DNA of 64,000 nt, taken from NCBI RefSeq assembly GCF_016920785.2, contig NW_024609880.1, forward strand, positions 64,419,830 through 64,483,829, written 5' to 3'. Numbering within the stretch: the stretch's first letter is position 1; every line of letters begins with the position of its first letter. The stretch comes from Ixodes scapularis. Taxonomy: Eukaryota > Arthropoda > Arachnida > Ixodida > Ixodidae. This document shows, piece after piece, positions 29,650 to 41,050 of this stretch. The notes under the pieces were generated by a model that saw only the letters and a list, made by a program, of their open reading frames with translations, had not been told where the DNA came from and did not search any database. Both the position numbers and the translations under genes were made by a program.

Positions 29650-30660
29650 TTTTTTTGGCTTTGTGTCATTACAGATGATGCTCGCTCGATGGGGATCGAA
29701 ATGCCACTAAACGTGTTAAACCTGCGGAGTCAGAGTCCGTTTTTGTTTGAATAATTTTTCAAACTTCAACGAGTGTATTTATAAATTGTAGTGTAAAAGG
29801 CAGGCGTGAAGTCCCCAACGCGAGTAAAGGTAAAATATCTCAAATAAAAAAAAAATTAAAAAGAAAAAAGAGTAAGTGTGACAAGGAAGCGAAAACGGCG
29901 CCAGACGTCTATTAGACGTCGCAGAAGAAAGCAAGACCGAACAAAAGACGCGGAAATTCAGTCGAGACCCCCGCTGACATTCATTTCCCGTTATCGAGTC
30001 GTCATACGGGAAGTGTCGCCGTCGTGAGACACGGCAGCCGTACACGAACGTGCAGTGTGTCGCGAGATTTGCATCGATTCGTTTTTTTTGTTGTTTTTTT
30101 TTGTCTTTTAATTTTATTCTCTCCTCAATTTCTTTCTTTATTTGCTCTTTTGTTTATGTGTTCTTGCGCTAGTATTAAAGTTAGAAGAAGACCTATTGCT
30201 AAATTACCCAATCATTAAGAAGAATGCTGGGAATGCAATTCTACGCGCCGCGCGCGCTCCCCTTCCCATTATGAAAGATTTGAAGTAAATAACCAAAATA
30301 AGCCGGGGGCAAACGCGCGTTCAGGGTGAAATTTGTGTAGGCTTTTGCTTTAGAGCAGTTCCTGCTGCACACGCCAGCACGTGCAGAGCGTGTAGCTGCA
30401 CTCGCAGCCTGTTCCTTGGTGCTTGGATAATTTAGTAAAAACTTTAGATTTTTTTTTTCAAAATGAGCGCACTTTGGTGCAACACCCGTCTGCTACTCGG
30501 ATAAAAAAAAAAAAAAAAAAACCCACATTCGCCGCTTTCTGAAGAGGCGAACTTGTACATGCTAGACTCTGAAGTTCTCACTCTGCGTTCTGGACATGTA
30601 AGCACTGAAATAATGTCATAAAGTCTTTTTGGCCTGTTCCATTTTCGGTATTCGTGCGTA
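29650..30660. other. No recognised gene
   Basis: Low-complexity A/T runs (29820-29870, 30075-30110, 30500-30520) and short ORFs only. Confidence 0.5.
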
Positions 30661-30681
30661 TGGCATGTGCTTTCTCTCCTG

Positions 30682-31207
30682 TTATGCAATCTTGTGCGCA
30701 GCAAGGACGAGGACAAAAAGGAGAACAGGACACAACGGGGCGCTGCCTAAATGATCGGCTTCGTGAGCACAGTAGCCCCAACGTGAAAAAAAGAACAAAA
30801 AACGGGGGGCTTCCTTGACTTGCATTGCAGGACTTGCGGTTGTGCCCCACTGTTGGATGGATGCTTAAAAATATGAAAATGCAAGTGAACGTTAACACGA
30901 CACATTGTGGAAGCCGAACACATTGATAATTTAGGAGACGCTTGTGTTGCCATGCCGTCGATTGCGTTATCGGAGAAAGAACTGGTTTTTCTGAGAACGA
31001 GATAGTGTTTTTTTTTTCAATCATGATCTGTTATGGTTGTTTCTTTGCTTTTGTCGTTTTGTGTGTTTATTATTTTTTGTTTCGTGACGATGGGTTAGAC
31101 TACAAATACCGGTACACGTATTTAATGAAAATCAATTGAGAGTTGTGCCTCGTTGTGTCCGGTTCTCCCTTTTGTCCTCGTCCTTGCTGCGCACAAGATT
31201 GCATAAG
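30682..31207 (+). mobile_element. Fragment of a second Penelope-like family between inverted repeats
   Basis: About 57 bp at 30682-30745 (ATGCAATCTTGTGCGCAGCA to CAGGACACAACGGGG) is present in inverse, with few mismatches, at 31147-31207. Between them lies the C-terminal part of a Penelope-like protein and its 3' tail. The arrangement, a 3' end facing an inverted piece of its own tail, is the kind of partial inverted copy found with Penelope-like elements and echoes the head-to-head junction of the large array. Confidence 0.65.
30738..31005 (+). pseudogene. GIY-YIG domain end of a diverged Penelope-like element
   Basis: Starts in frame with GRCLNDRLREH, matching the GIY-YIG helix of copy D (GRCINDRLREH). 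After a frame change comes CRTCGCAPLLDG (copy D: CQACTPLFNE). Then another frame holds IVEAEHI and SIALSEKELVFLRTR before a stop at 31003-31005 (copy D: SLSLTKPELVFLRP). Sequence divergence shows a different family from the 3.8-13.2 kb array. Confidence 0.65.
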
Positions 31208-31209
31208 AC

Positions 31210-31740
31210 CAACTCGTCGAAAGAACCACTCTTCGTGCTTTCTCTCGCTTTTTGACGCGACGAACATCCGCGTGCTGAGCAGTGGTTTATCAAGTGCAGG
31301 CAGTAATTTGCGCAAACACTGGAATTGTGTTTTGCTGAAGGTTACAAAAAACGAGTGAGATGCGAGGCCAAGTCTTTGAACCCGCTGCATCATGAACGTT
31401 TTATGTAGAAACGGTCACACAGCCACGAGACTATAATCATATTATAACATTTACTCAACTCATGCACCCATGCGTAATCCACGAACATCGTATTTCGAGC
31501 GAGAAAGGTTCATTATTTCATGTGGGAAGCGTTCATCGGCAAAGGTAAAAATATACACATCCTATTGTCATTCATTCTAGAAGCGAAAACAAAAAATTCT
31601 TACGCCACACAGGGCGATAGCCTTACAAACACTGGCATTTATCTAAACCTTGTTCCCACAAGTTGTATATTATATGAATTCTAGAAATTAAGTAAGCCCG
31701 AGGGCAGGATTCTTTAGGAGCCCTGCACGGCCGAAACTCT
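31210..31740. other. No recognised gene; 3' flank of the M13-like gene
   Basis: No canonical AATAAA on the minus strand was spotted close to the stop codon at 31754. Confidence 0.4.
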
Positions 31741-31753
31741 CACATACGCGCAT

Positions 31754-32162
31754 TTACACAACCCGCGGGCTCAACTGTGCATAGTAAAGCGAGTCCAGCT
31801 GTGCCGGACCACACCATTGCACCGGATGCATGGAAGTCCCAAGACGACAACCGAACGCGTTGCTGAAGCCCGGCTCTTGCCGAAGAACTGCGTTCCAGAG
31901 GACTTCGGTAGCTGACGCCAACGAGTACGGCCCGGTTCTCGCCTCGCACAACTGCAACACGAGGTAGACGAAGAAGAGCTGTTCCGCTCCCATGAAGATT
32001 TCATCAGTGGCCATTCGCAGGCGTATCGGCTTGCTCCGTCCGCCCATGACCTTCTGGAAGTGGTCGTACGCGACACGCGTCGCCAAGCCGTCACGCAGGG
32101 CAGCCATCAGCTGGGCTTGCGTGAGCTCGGTGAAGCAGCGCCCGGTGGCGGCCGTTGTGCGC
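31754..32162 (-). CDS. M13-like peptidase homologue, exon 2 (C-terminal)
   Basis: Last exon of the gene whose first exon is 37959-41050. The acceptor CCACACCAG ends at 32163 on the minus strand. Joining to the donor at 37958 completes an Arg codon and keeps the frame, 3501 nt in total. It encodes the C-terminal end of the M13 catalytic domain: GLATRVAYDHFQ (family ENIADNGGLRxAYxAY), EQLFFVYLVLQLCE (family EQLFFxxxAxxWC), FSNAFGC and GTSMHPVQWC (family GSPMNPxxKC). The glutamate of the family ENxxAD motif, the third zinc ligand, is not present. The last residues extend about 20 past the usual Cys-x-x-Trp end. Stop TAA at 31754-31756. Confidence 0.75.
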
Positions 32163-32246
32163 CTGGTGTGGGACAGTAAAGGGTTGTTACAGATGGGCTG
32201 CGCGCCTTGATACATTTGTCTTACTAAAAACTTGAAGGCCGCTTAA

Positions 32247-32824
32247 AGGGGTACTCCACCGATTTTTTGAGCTACCTCAACTAACTATATTTTCTGACTC
32301 TCCGGCCTTTACTCTCCCCGGTATGCTATTTAGAATCGCGAAATTCATAATAGGTATTGTGAAATCGGCAAATGAAAATGATGCAAAAACCAACATTCAA
32401 ATATACGCGCACTTTTCAGTGCCGTGACGTCAGTGGCAGGCAGGCTTCCCGGTCGAGCAAGCAGCCAAAAAATAGAATGTGCCAATCATTTGTTCCGTGC
32501 TGGAGCGCGGGTACTGCAGCGAGCTTCCCAAGCATTCATTTAACACCGTGAAACTGCTCCGAATCAGTTTAAAACAAAATCTACAGCCCAAAGAGTGAAC
32601 CCTTGCCTTCCACTGACGTCACTTTTTCATTGTTGCCAGTAGAAACTTCGAGCTTGAAAAACACGGTGAGGACCAAAACCAAAACTGTAAATTCAATAAC
32701 TTTGCAAAAACAAACACAATATTTTGACCTAATATTTGAGATACTATTTTCACGATGTTTTTTGGTTAGTTTATCAAAATTTCAAGCAAATCGGATACAA
32801 TGAAAAAACCTGTGGAGTACCCCT
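32247..32824. mobile_element. TTAA-flanked MITE in the M13-like gene intron
   Basis: Termini AGGGGTACTCCAC and its complement, with TTAA directly outside both (32243-32246, 32825-32828). TTAA duplication is the hallmark of piggyBac-type transposition. Interior non-coding, 578 bp. Confidence 0.75.
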
Positions 32825-33308
32825 TTAAGCTTCGAAGAGTGGAATTCGATAACGTTTTCGACCCCGTTCGCATCGCCTTCTCAATCGCTTCTCACGCTCT
32901 TCCTGTCAGTGAGCAGAAAGTGCGGTGGACATGACAAAGGTGTTTTAGCTGTTGCAAAGGGTGATAGTGTACCATACGATTTACTCGTGCTTCTAGGATT
33001 GCACAGCGTGTTGCGGTGTCGCGTCACGTTGATGTCGATGTTTGTCCGGGAAATGGTGCACAGGTATTTTGTGGAACATGTTTCTAAAGGGGTTGTACAA
33101 GGCCCAGCAACCTCAACCTGAGTGGTTGCCGCTGCTTGAGGAGCTTGCCAACCTCAGGGACTTTTAGTGACTCCGGCCTATGGCAGTCAGCTGATGTATT
33201 TTAGTGTCTCAATCTAACAAGCGTATGACGTCATCTACCAGTAGACAATACAAGGCAATAAAAAAACATATGGCTTAGTCCAATAAAAAAAAAAAAAAAG
33301 GACATATG

Positions 33309-33372
33309 GCTTAGTGGGTGGCGTGTCTGGCTCGCAACCGAAGGGTCGTGTGTTCGAATCCCGCCTCAAATT
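33309..33372 (+). mobile_element. tRNA-like SINE fragment
   Basis: A-box-like TGGCTTAGTGGGTGG, an anticodon-arm-like TCTGG-CTCGCAA-CCGAA and a B box GTTCGAATCCC. The ends do not form an acceptor stem, so it is tRNA-derived rather than a functional tRNA. It lies in the M13-like intron. Confidence 0.5.
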
Positions 33373-33426
33373 ATTCAAATGTTTCTTTAAGACGAATGGA
33401 TTACTCCATAAAGTGAGGATCAAATG

Positions 33427-33459
33427 AAAACAACGTGACATTCTATGTCACGTTGTTTT
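33427..33459. repeat. Perfect 14-bp hairpin
   Basis: AAAACAACGTGACA, loop TTCTA, then the exact complement. Could be a small palindromic repeat end; no terminator role is implied in a eukaryotic intron. Confidence 0.8.
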
Positions 33460-33689
33460 AATCACTTTCATTTTACGCGCGTGACGTCTCGTTTCACGTG
33501 AGCGCGTTGTGGGTTGGTTCGAAATTCCCGCGCGAGGTCATCGGGCTGTGACGTCATGACCCTAGCGACCAATCGGGAGTTTCCGTCACGACGCCGCCGA
33601 CGCCGGCGCCGGCTTTTCTGCGACACGAGCTCCTTAACGCTTTCGAGTTAAAAGTAAAATGTGTGGCACGCAGAATGGGTCCCCTCCGA

Positions 33690-33745
33690 AAAGCACGCGC
33701 CATGTATTACTACCTTGAGGGTATTTGAAATAAATAAATAAATAT
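33690..33745 (+). mobile_element. Retroposon 3' tail
   Basis: GAGGGTATTTGAAATAAATA followed by more AAATA units, like the tail at 19958-19990 in inverse. Only the tail is recognised. Confidence 0.35.
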
Positions 33746-33904
33746 AGTAGCTGCCCCGTCAAGTATCCGAGCTCACCATTGCTTGGGCACCCACTCTGAG
33801 CATCTATTGGACACGTTTGGAAGGCACCAAACCCAATCACGGGTTTTGTGCCTAAAAAATGGCAGCCGCCAATGTTGCTTGGTGCGGTTTTGAAAAGGGT
33901 AGGC

Positions 33905-34228
33905 TAGAGCCACTAAACGAGCTACGCTTAGAGTATCGGCACCCTGTTCCTTGGTACTCTTGAGGGCGCCGCCATCTTAATGCCTTGTAGGGAGCAGACG
34001 CAACTAACGTTCGATGTGATTCAAAAGTGCGACTTTCTTGGCATTAGATTTGGTGTTAGGAAGCTCGTGTAATATTGCTTTGCTCCGTCGCGAACTGCTT
34101 AAATATTCGTGGAGGACGGAAAAGCGTTTCCTGTAATTTCAGATGTAGCTTCAGGTACCTGGCAACCATGATTTTAAGCCCCAAAATGGGCAAGTGCTTT
34201 TAGTCTGAGGCGTAATTATTTTTGCCGA
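33905..34228. mobile_element. MITE of the TAGxGCCACTAAA family (copy 3, degenerate right end)
   Basis: Left end TAGAGCCACTAAACGAGCTA and internal blocks match the inverse of 48111-48431 and 55410-55736. The right end is eroded. It inserted next to or into the LINE fragment that begins at about 34231. Confidence 0.65.
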
Positions 34229-34230
34229 TG

Positions 34231-35860
34231 ATTCCTTCATCATTTATGCCGATGATACAAGTTTTTTTTGTTTTCAGTTACAGAAATAAAAGACAATGTT
34301 AATGAAACGAATGCTTCACTAGAGAAGCTGCATGATTGCAGGGAAGTTAACTCACTAATATTCAACACGAGCAAAAGCAAAGATGTCCTTTTTAAACCTA
34401 AAAATAGACGTATTTCTTTTTCTTTTAATATTACCTTGGGCCCCTTAGTCATAGAAATTGTCCCGAACGTCATAACGTTTGGAGTCTATTGTAATCAAAA
34501 GATGTCTTAGGATTGACGTTAATAATGTTGTTAAAAAAGCTATCAAGAGTGCTTGGGAAACTATGTCAATTCAGAAATGTATTGCCTCGTCACATAAAAA
34601 TGCTTATTGCAAGGCGCTTTTTGTACCTCGTTTGAACTACTGTCATTTAGTGTGGTGTACCACATCTTTGTCAACTATCAATAAATTACAGATTTTTGAA
34701 AGAAAGGCTGTTCGCACAATACTCAACGTTCCTTTCGATACACACACACTTCCACTTTTTAAGTAACTACGTCTAATAACCAGACTTGGAAAGTAATCCG
34801 TTACATGTAGCGGATTACTTGTAATTCGTTACTTTTTCAAGTAATTTTGTAATTCCCAAGTTACTTTTCTGAGGCATTAATTTGTAATCTAACCTCGTTA
34901 CAAGTAATTGTAACGAATTGCTTTTATTACTCGTTACTTAAAAAAATATATGAACATAATAAAGAAACTGTAGCAATATGAGTGGGCAAATCAGAAGCCT
35001 GAAGATAGGAAGTTCAACAAAATAGAACAGATCGTGAAGAGAATAATAACCGAAAGGAAAACACGATTTTTTGACTGACCGTTCACTAGACCTACTAGAC
35101 AAACGTGTGAGGCGTATACAAATATGAGATATACAAAGATCAAGAACACAACGCCCACTCGGCGTTGTCTTCTTGGCCTGCTAGCGGAAGTAGACGCTGC
35201 TACTGAGCATGCGCACCGGTATCTCCGTCTTTAGAATACCAGGGTTCATTGGCGGGTGTGGTTGCAGCTTTCGCTACCTTGTCAGCTTACAGGTGAACTC
35301 TTTCTCTTAAAAATATTTCTTTTTTTCTACAAAGATTACCATAATGCGGGCGTATGAGAAATGGAGAGTAGTGTTGGAGAACATTCTTGAAATCATCACG
35401 ATTGCTTCTAATGCTCCCTGGACAAGTGTACGGGAAAAGTAACGTGAAGGTAATTTTTAAAGTACCGAGTAAAGTAATCCGTTACTTTTCAGCAAAAGTA
35501 ATGTGTAATGGTGACCCATTGCATTTGAGGCTCGTTAATTTGTAATTGTAATCCATAACATTTTTTCGGTAACGGGCACAAGTCTGCTAAAAACTGTCCT
35601 AGACCTGTATGAGTATACTCTACTGACACGATACAGATCTGCCCATCGTTCTGACGAGCCTTTCCTTGGACATATTTCAAACCTAACACCAAATATCAGG
35701 GTATACGACGTTCGTGAGGGGGAGCATTGGAAAATACCCATAAATCGTACAAGTTACAGGCTCCACATGCTAAGGTACAATCTTCCACTTGTCCTAAATA
35801 AACGTCATAAGCATAATTTGACAAATATCGAAAGACTGGATCTCAGCACAATTATAATTT
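34231..35860 (+). pseudogene. LINE fragment: RT motif C to C-terminal domain
   Basis: Plus-strand frames. FIIYADDTSFF (about 34240-34270) is the intact RT catalytic box. Then ETNASLEKLHDCREVNSLIF, TFGVYCNQ, and at 34600-34760 AYCKALFVPRLNYCHLVWCT with KLQIFERKAVRTILNVPF. After a hAT MITE, TLLTRYRSAHRSDEP, YDVREGEHWKIPINRTSYR and NLPLVLN (about 35600-35800). This is the tail of a CR1/L2-like ORF2, different in sequence from the LINE at 21.5-27.0 kb. 5'-truncated and frameshifted, in the M13-like intron but in the opposite orientation. Confidence 0.7.
34781..35586. mobile_element. hAT MITE inserted in the LINE fragment
   Basis: Termini CAGACTTGGAAAGTAATCCG and, inverted, CAGACTTGTGCCCGTTAC. 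Flanks CTAATAAC (34773-34780) and CTAAAAAC (35587-35594) match at 7 of 8 positions, an hAT-type 8-bp duplication. Subterminal CGTTACTTTT-like repeats occur at both ends. Non-coding, 806 bp. Confidence 0.8.
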
Positions 35861-36329
35861 TTTTCTGCGTTACAAGTTCGCTTGCATTGTGAGTGAGGTC
35901 GTGCGTTCTGTATATTTCTGTTATCCTTGAGGTAACGCGATTATCTTTACAGCCCTTTCAAGTACCTATATATGTCCTATATATGTCGTCATGTGCCTAA
36001 TATATATTATTTATTTGCTATCTTCGATAGTGTGGTTAATTGATGCTGTTCTTTTACAGCGAAGCTGTATACCTCTACCAGCCAAGGAAATTTTCGTGTC
36101 GTCGTTGTAAGCAAAAAAAAAAAAAAAACTCCCGGCGAACAATTGAAGGCAAAACAGCATATCTCCTTTGAAATCAGGCATACAGCATACAGCTCGGTAC
36201 TCGTTTCAATAAAGAAAACCACAAAACCAGCATCAAAACCACATGATGGATGATAAGGCGCGTGTGGCCAAGAGGAACACCCTCCCACGCGTTCCGGTGA
36301 AGATTAGGTTTGCAGCTGCTACAAAAGGG

Positions 36330-36530
36330 GTTGACGTCATTCGAAGCCCTCGTGTGAAGTGCGAACCGCATAATGGTGATAACGGCGCCTGCTGCCCGGC
36401 GACGGCAGCTTGCGACGTGGGGAGTGACGTCAGTAGCCTTTCATTGACGTCATTCGAAGCCCTCGTGTGAAGTGCGAACCGGATAATGGTGATAACGGCG
36501 CCTGCTGACGTCACTAGCCTTTCATATATA
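36330..36530 (+). promoter_or_regulatory. Duplicated CRE-rich segment ending in a TATA-like box
   Basis: A block with CGAAGCCCTCGTGTGAAGTG and ATAATGGTGATAACGGCGCC occurs twice, starting about 36332 and 36445. Four perfect CRE octamers TGACGTCA flank or sit in the copies (about 36333, 36424, 36445, 36506), and TATATAAAAG follows at 36518. This is a promoter-like arrangement, but the only frame just downstream is a 15-codon ORF. It lies in the M13-like intron on the opposite strand. It could also be the terminal part of a repeat. Confidence 0.4.
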
Positions 36531-36575
36531 AAAGAAGGACCCGCCTATACCATGTTTCACCTTACGTCCGGACGT

Positions 36576-36718
36576 AGCGGATGCTACGAGCTATCTTAGC
36601 CAATCCCGTTCTGTGGACGTGGCCTGTGATGCGCTTTCCGCGCGTCGCTGTGGCCCCTCTCTAAGGTCACGTGTCATTCACACGGCTTCCGATTGGCTCC
36701 GATGGCTCGTAGCATCCA
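36576..36718. repeat. Short inverted repeat pair (GGATGCTACGAGC)
   Basis: GGATGCTACGAGC near 36576 and GCTCGTAGCATCC near 36705 bound about 140 bp. Possibly a small MITE; no target duplication seen. Confidence 0.4.
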
Positions 36719-37014
36719 CTGCGCTTAAACATAATAACGTGAAACGGAGTACAGCAACTGATTTGCTATACGCTCCTGTCGTTTTGGTTCTCTATTGGTT
36801 CAGACGAATGGCGTCCTCAACAATAAAAAATGTACTCAAAATTCTGCAATTATTGAACCTATCATGTTCAAAATAATCCGATTTTTTTCTTTATTTCATT
36901 TTTAATGTGTTCCTAGAGTCCCACACACTAAATCGAGCAAACGCGATGCGAATCAAAAAGAAATGGCCAGGAACGCTTTTCAGGGACCCTTTAAGCTGAG
37001 ACTTCAGCCAATGC

Positions 37015-37360
37015 GATAAGCACGAGAGCTCGAGGTCGCTGCTTTGAAGCGCTCTTCCGCAGAACGAGTGCTCGCGCTAGAAATGCACGTCTCAAAGCCA
37101 GGAGACCGGCTAGCACGCGTTTGTAGCTTTGGCTGCAGTCTCAACTTAAGGGTGAACTGAGTGTAAGGGGTATTCACTGGACGCCATATTTGAGGGAGAT
37201 GTTTAGAGCGCATGCCGAGAACAAGCTCACATTAGTCTGCTAAGACCGGCAACCTTTATGGTGCGCAATGCTCCTTGCAAAGGAACTGCGGAAGCTCGCC
37301 GTCAACCCGCGCTCAGCAGCCGCGTACACAGCTTAGCCGCCTGTGAACGCTCGCTTAAGC
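37015..37360. repeat. Dispersed repeat shared with 47-49 kb
   Basis: 37165-37355 matches 49252-49443 in the same orientation (ATTCACTG, CGCCATATTTG, GTTTAGAGCGCATGC, GCTAAGACCGGCA). 37015-37110 matches 47700-47800 in inverse (GAGAGCTCGAGGTCGCTGCT). Confidence 0.75.
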
Positions 37361-37958
37361 TAAGACAAGAAGCTCCGCCTTCAGTGCGAGCTCGTTGGCT
37401 TCCCTAGTGCTTCGGTTGCGCGTTCACACTTATGTTCGCAAGGAAGTAAGACTAAATCCAGGGTCACAGTGCTCATATTTCATACAAAAGGAAGTCTGCA
37501 TACACGAGTCATCGAAATATCCGTTGTTCGAATGCCGCGTGCAAAGTTTCTCTTCGAAATCATTGCCATGCCGCATTTGAAGCACGATTTTCGTGGTGAC
37601 GTGCGTTCGAATCTGTATGCAGACTGTCTTTTGTGTGATGCATAAGCAGTGTGACTTCTGCCTAAAGGTTCACACTTAGCCCGCAAAAAAATTGTATCTA
37701 CGTGAACGTTTAACCTAAAGGGCACAGTACGAGACCTAGAATGCTTATATAGTATCCTTAAACATTAATTCCTATCACGCCATTTGTCTCAACAAACGCG
37801 AGACCTAACACGCATGGATGTCACTCTGATCGACAGATAAAAATAGCACCCTTAAGAACAACATTGCCACTAATATTGTGGCTCTATTCTACCAGTCACA
37901 GCTCACGAAAATTGAACATCTACAAGGGCATAGGAGCCGACTGGCTATTTGAACATAC

Positions 37959-40900
37959 CTCGCCTCGTCGCTCAGCCACTGTCCGGAAATATTTTTAGAG
38001 TTGGCTACGTATAGCAGCATGTAAAAAATGCAGCGACCAATCCATATCCCGGCTTGAGCAATCTGAGAAGTGTCGCTGCCTCTGAGGGACACGCTAAAGA
38101 TGAGCATCGGAACGTAGATGGTTCTGGAGCCGCTCTCGTACCAGCAGTCGGTGCTGAATGCCGACAGAGGCCATCTATTTGAAGACCCACGGGCAATTTT
38201 TGTCATGAAGGCCATTTCTTGAACACTGACGTAAGAGTGAAGGGCGCTGTTTATCTTATACAATGCAGGATCATCAATCTGCATATCAAGATTCTTGTTA
38301 TATATCCAGGAGGCCCCCATAATTTTGAACGTCGTGGTGGAGATCAGGACTTGAATGACGGTCTTTGAAGCATTGTTGAGGTGAGTCGTGCTATGTATGT
38401 TGCTCAGAAACTCTCGTTTGATAGCGGTGACAAGCTTCGTAGACATAGCTATCAGTCTGCGGTTGCCGATGGCGAGCAGCGAAAACTGTAGGAACAGAGA
38501 AGGCAAGGCCTGTTCCACGGCGCGGAGGCAAAACCTCCACCGTTCAACTCCGAACCGAGACTTCTGATAAACGAGGCTGCTGAAGACATCGTGCAGATCA
38601 GGCCATGGCAAAAACGGTGCTATATGAATTAGCAGTCTCACGCCAAGAAAGTTCATGACGATGTGAGGTTCGGTGCTGTCTACTAACCGCTGCAACTCGG
38701 AGCAAAACTCGGGAGCGTTGATGATCACTTCAGAGTTCCCTCCGGAAGCGTAGACAATGCCTGGTACATTCGCAAACACTTCAGACAGGAAGTAGTGAAG
38801 AGGAGACTCGGGGTCAAACTTCTTTAGCTGGGAAGTGCGGTTAATGCTGTGGTTCTGGTAAAGCTTCTCTAATTCACTCGCGAATCTGACGACATTAAGC
38901 ATGTGGACGGATGGAACCTGTTTTTCAGCGAGCACGCTGACGGCGTAGAAGACTGATTTTGTGTAGATTCGGATAATTTCGCTCATTTCCACACCGGAAA
39001 TCATGGATAGAGCTTCGGGCAGGTCTAGAGAAGCGATGTCTTTTCTGGTCGATGGATGGGAAGTGACGCTGACGCTCAAAAACGCTGCCGTTCCAGTCTT
39101 TCGAAGTAGTTTCGCCGCCACTTTCCAGACTGACACGTCTTCGATGGGTGACGTGAGTGGGAACCCCTGAAGCGATACTCGGGACATGAGCTCAAGCACC
39201 GGTTTCCAGCCGTCCTCGACTACTTTTTTCTCATTGCTGCATTGGTTAAAGAGACTACGTAGCACTGGAGCAACATCGGTTTGATTCCCGCTCGTGAGCA
39301 GAGGGTACATCATTGCTTCGAGTTTCCCGACGTAACGATCGGTAGGCCCCTCATGAACATCTCTTAAGATCGAATATTCCCTCGTCGAACGGTCACAGAC
39401 GAACCTGTAAAAGTTGTCGCAAGGATCCAGAGCTAAGGAAAGCAGTTTACTCAAGTAGTTCGCCTCCTGAACACAGTTTATGGCCCTGCACATCTCGGGT
39501 AGCATCGTCCTCTCTAGTTTGAAACCATCCCCGAGGTAGAACCTCTTCAGAAGTAAGACGAAGAACGCCGTTGTGAATAGAACAATAAATACAGCCAGCG
39601 GGTAAAGGCACAGCTCTTTTTTAATAGCAGGTGTCCCCCTGTGTGCCTGAAGGACGCGTGTACCCGTTGCCGCGAACTGCAGACCTTGGACTTTCTGACC
39701 TTCTGGTTCGATCATGTTGAGGGAAACTGGAGTGACTCCGTCGGAAGCTTTGCAGGTAGTCCCCAACCGGTGCTCCGTAGATCTGATGACGGCGTCGCCT
39801 ATGCCAGTGTCTTCCGCAGGTAGATCTGTGGGTGCGATGTCCAACACCGGTATCCAGCCCTTTTGTTGACGCGACGTATGCTCGGATAGTGTGAGCGACA
39901 AAAGCTTTGATACAATTGCGCGTTTGGCGTCGGAACGTTCTTCAAGGTTTCTATTTATGTCTTCTGTAGGACGAATAGTGTGATTGTTGAAGGTGCGTTT
40001 TCGTTCCGTCGACAAAGACCCGTCGTATGTTCCTGCCATAGGATTTGGAGCTCCAGATCCGAGTGTGTACATCATTGGCCTCGCATATCCGCAATGTTCC
40101 CTGCTGGTAGCACTTGACATCCTGACCTCACTCCAGCGCACATGTGCCAGTGGTTGTGAACATAATGGAGAGAGTGGCAATGGTATTTTAGAAGCCAGGT
40201 ATGGCGATGCACTCTCTAAATCTTCCCCAAGGGTGTTCTTTATGGCTTCGTCCAACGCGTGGTTTAGATCGGCCTTACCTACGGAGCAGCGAGGCCTCCC
40301 TGAACTCTGCTGGAATGCTCTCACTGCGGAATTGAGTGCGAGACTTTTTGCCTTCTCCTCGGCAGCCGTAGTAGCCTTTTCGATTGCTTTATTTGTCAGC
40401 TTTCTTGCGAACTCTTTTTCACCATTCTTAAATGTCGCGTTTGCGGTGTTGCCTTTGGTAACCCTTGTAAGAGTACCGAAAGCTTGCTTTTGAATACATT
40501 GTGATATCTTCTCTAATATACTCGGTGAGGCGAGAATTATAGAACTGTTTAAGCTGCTCCCTGGGATGCTGTGCAATACCTGCTCCTTAGTCCCGTTCCA
40601 GAAATCGTGTGCAGTCCTCTGGGGTGCCTTTTCCGTGTTGTCCACCTTGTCGGTAGACATCGTGTACATCTTTCCTGCTCGTTTTTCGGGTGAATTCCCC
40701 AAACTCGCGTCTGAAGATACCTTTAAGATGCAGTCACTTGCGTTGTGCAATCCATTGGAAGCTGCAGAGTGCTGAATGGAAACTTGCGCCAGTGTGGACG
40801 TTTTTCTCGCGGAGTGTGCCGAGAACAGGCCGACTGACCCCGACGGTACAGCGCATGGGCGACTAGAAGCCGCCATTCTTCTCGCAGGACATAGACGTTC

Positions 40901-41050
40901 CGGGTAGGCGAACGCATCGGCAGCGGAGAAGGCCCTTGGAGATGAAGAACTGGGTGAAGGAGTCGACTTGGACATGAGAGGTGCCAGGGACAACTCGTCA
41001 GACGGCAGGGCTTTAGTTGCAACATCGTCGCATGTCTTGCGACCGTTCAT
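37959..41050 (-). CDS. M13 (neprilysin/ECE-family) membrane pseudopeptidase, exon 1
   Basis: Main exon of a two-exon gene (joined to 31754-32162, 1166 residues in all). Start ATG at 41048-41050 (MNGRKTCDD), with A at -3; the frame is open further upstream but without an earlier ATG. Residues 1 to about 480 form a Ser/Thr/Ala-rich, probably cytoplasmic region with a basic helical stretch (KLTNKAIEKATTAAEEKAKS, about 205-235). One membrane segment (LYPLAVFIVLFTTAFFVLLL, about 482-502) gives type II topology. The ectodomain starts with MCRAINCVQEA and LDPCDNFYRFVCD (about 541), the M13 N-terminal signature. Where active members have IGHExTH the protein reads IGRCIFYML, so both zinc histidines and the catalytic Glu are missing. 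It is predicted to bind rather than cleave peptides. The donor GAG/GTATGT is at 37958. The 3-kb frame without stops argues for a functional gene. Confidence 0.8.

Noticed and set aside
33309..33372. Functional tRNA gene
   Set aside because: A and B boxes are present but no acceptor stem pairs; better explained as SINE-derived.
33427..33459. Intrinsic terminator
   Set aside because: A hairpin followed by T-rich sequence, but this is a eukaryotic intron, so the bacterial model does not apply.
32163..37958. Additional catalytic exon of the M13-like gene in the intron
   Set aside because: The flanking exons join in phase and already cover the family alignment through the HExxH position. I saw no HExxH-bearing minus-strand frame between them, though RNA data would settle it.
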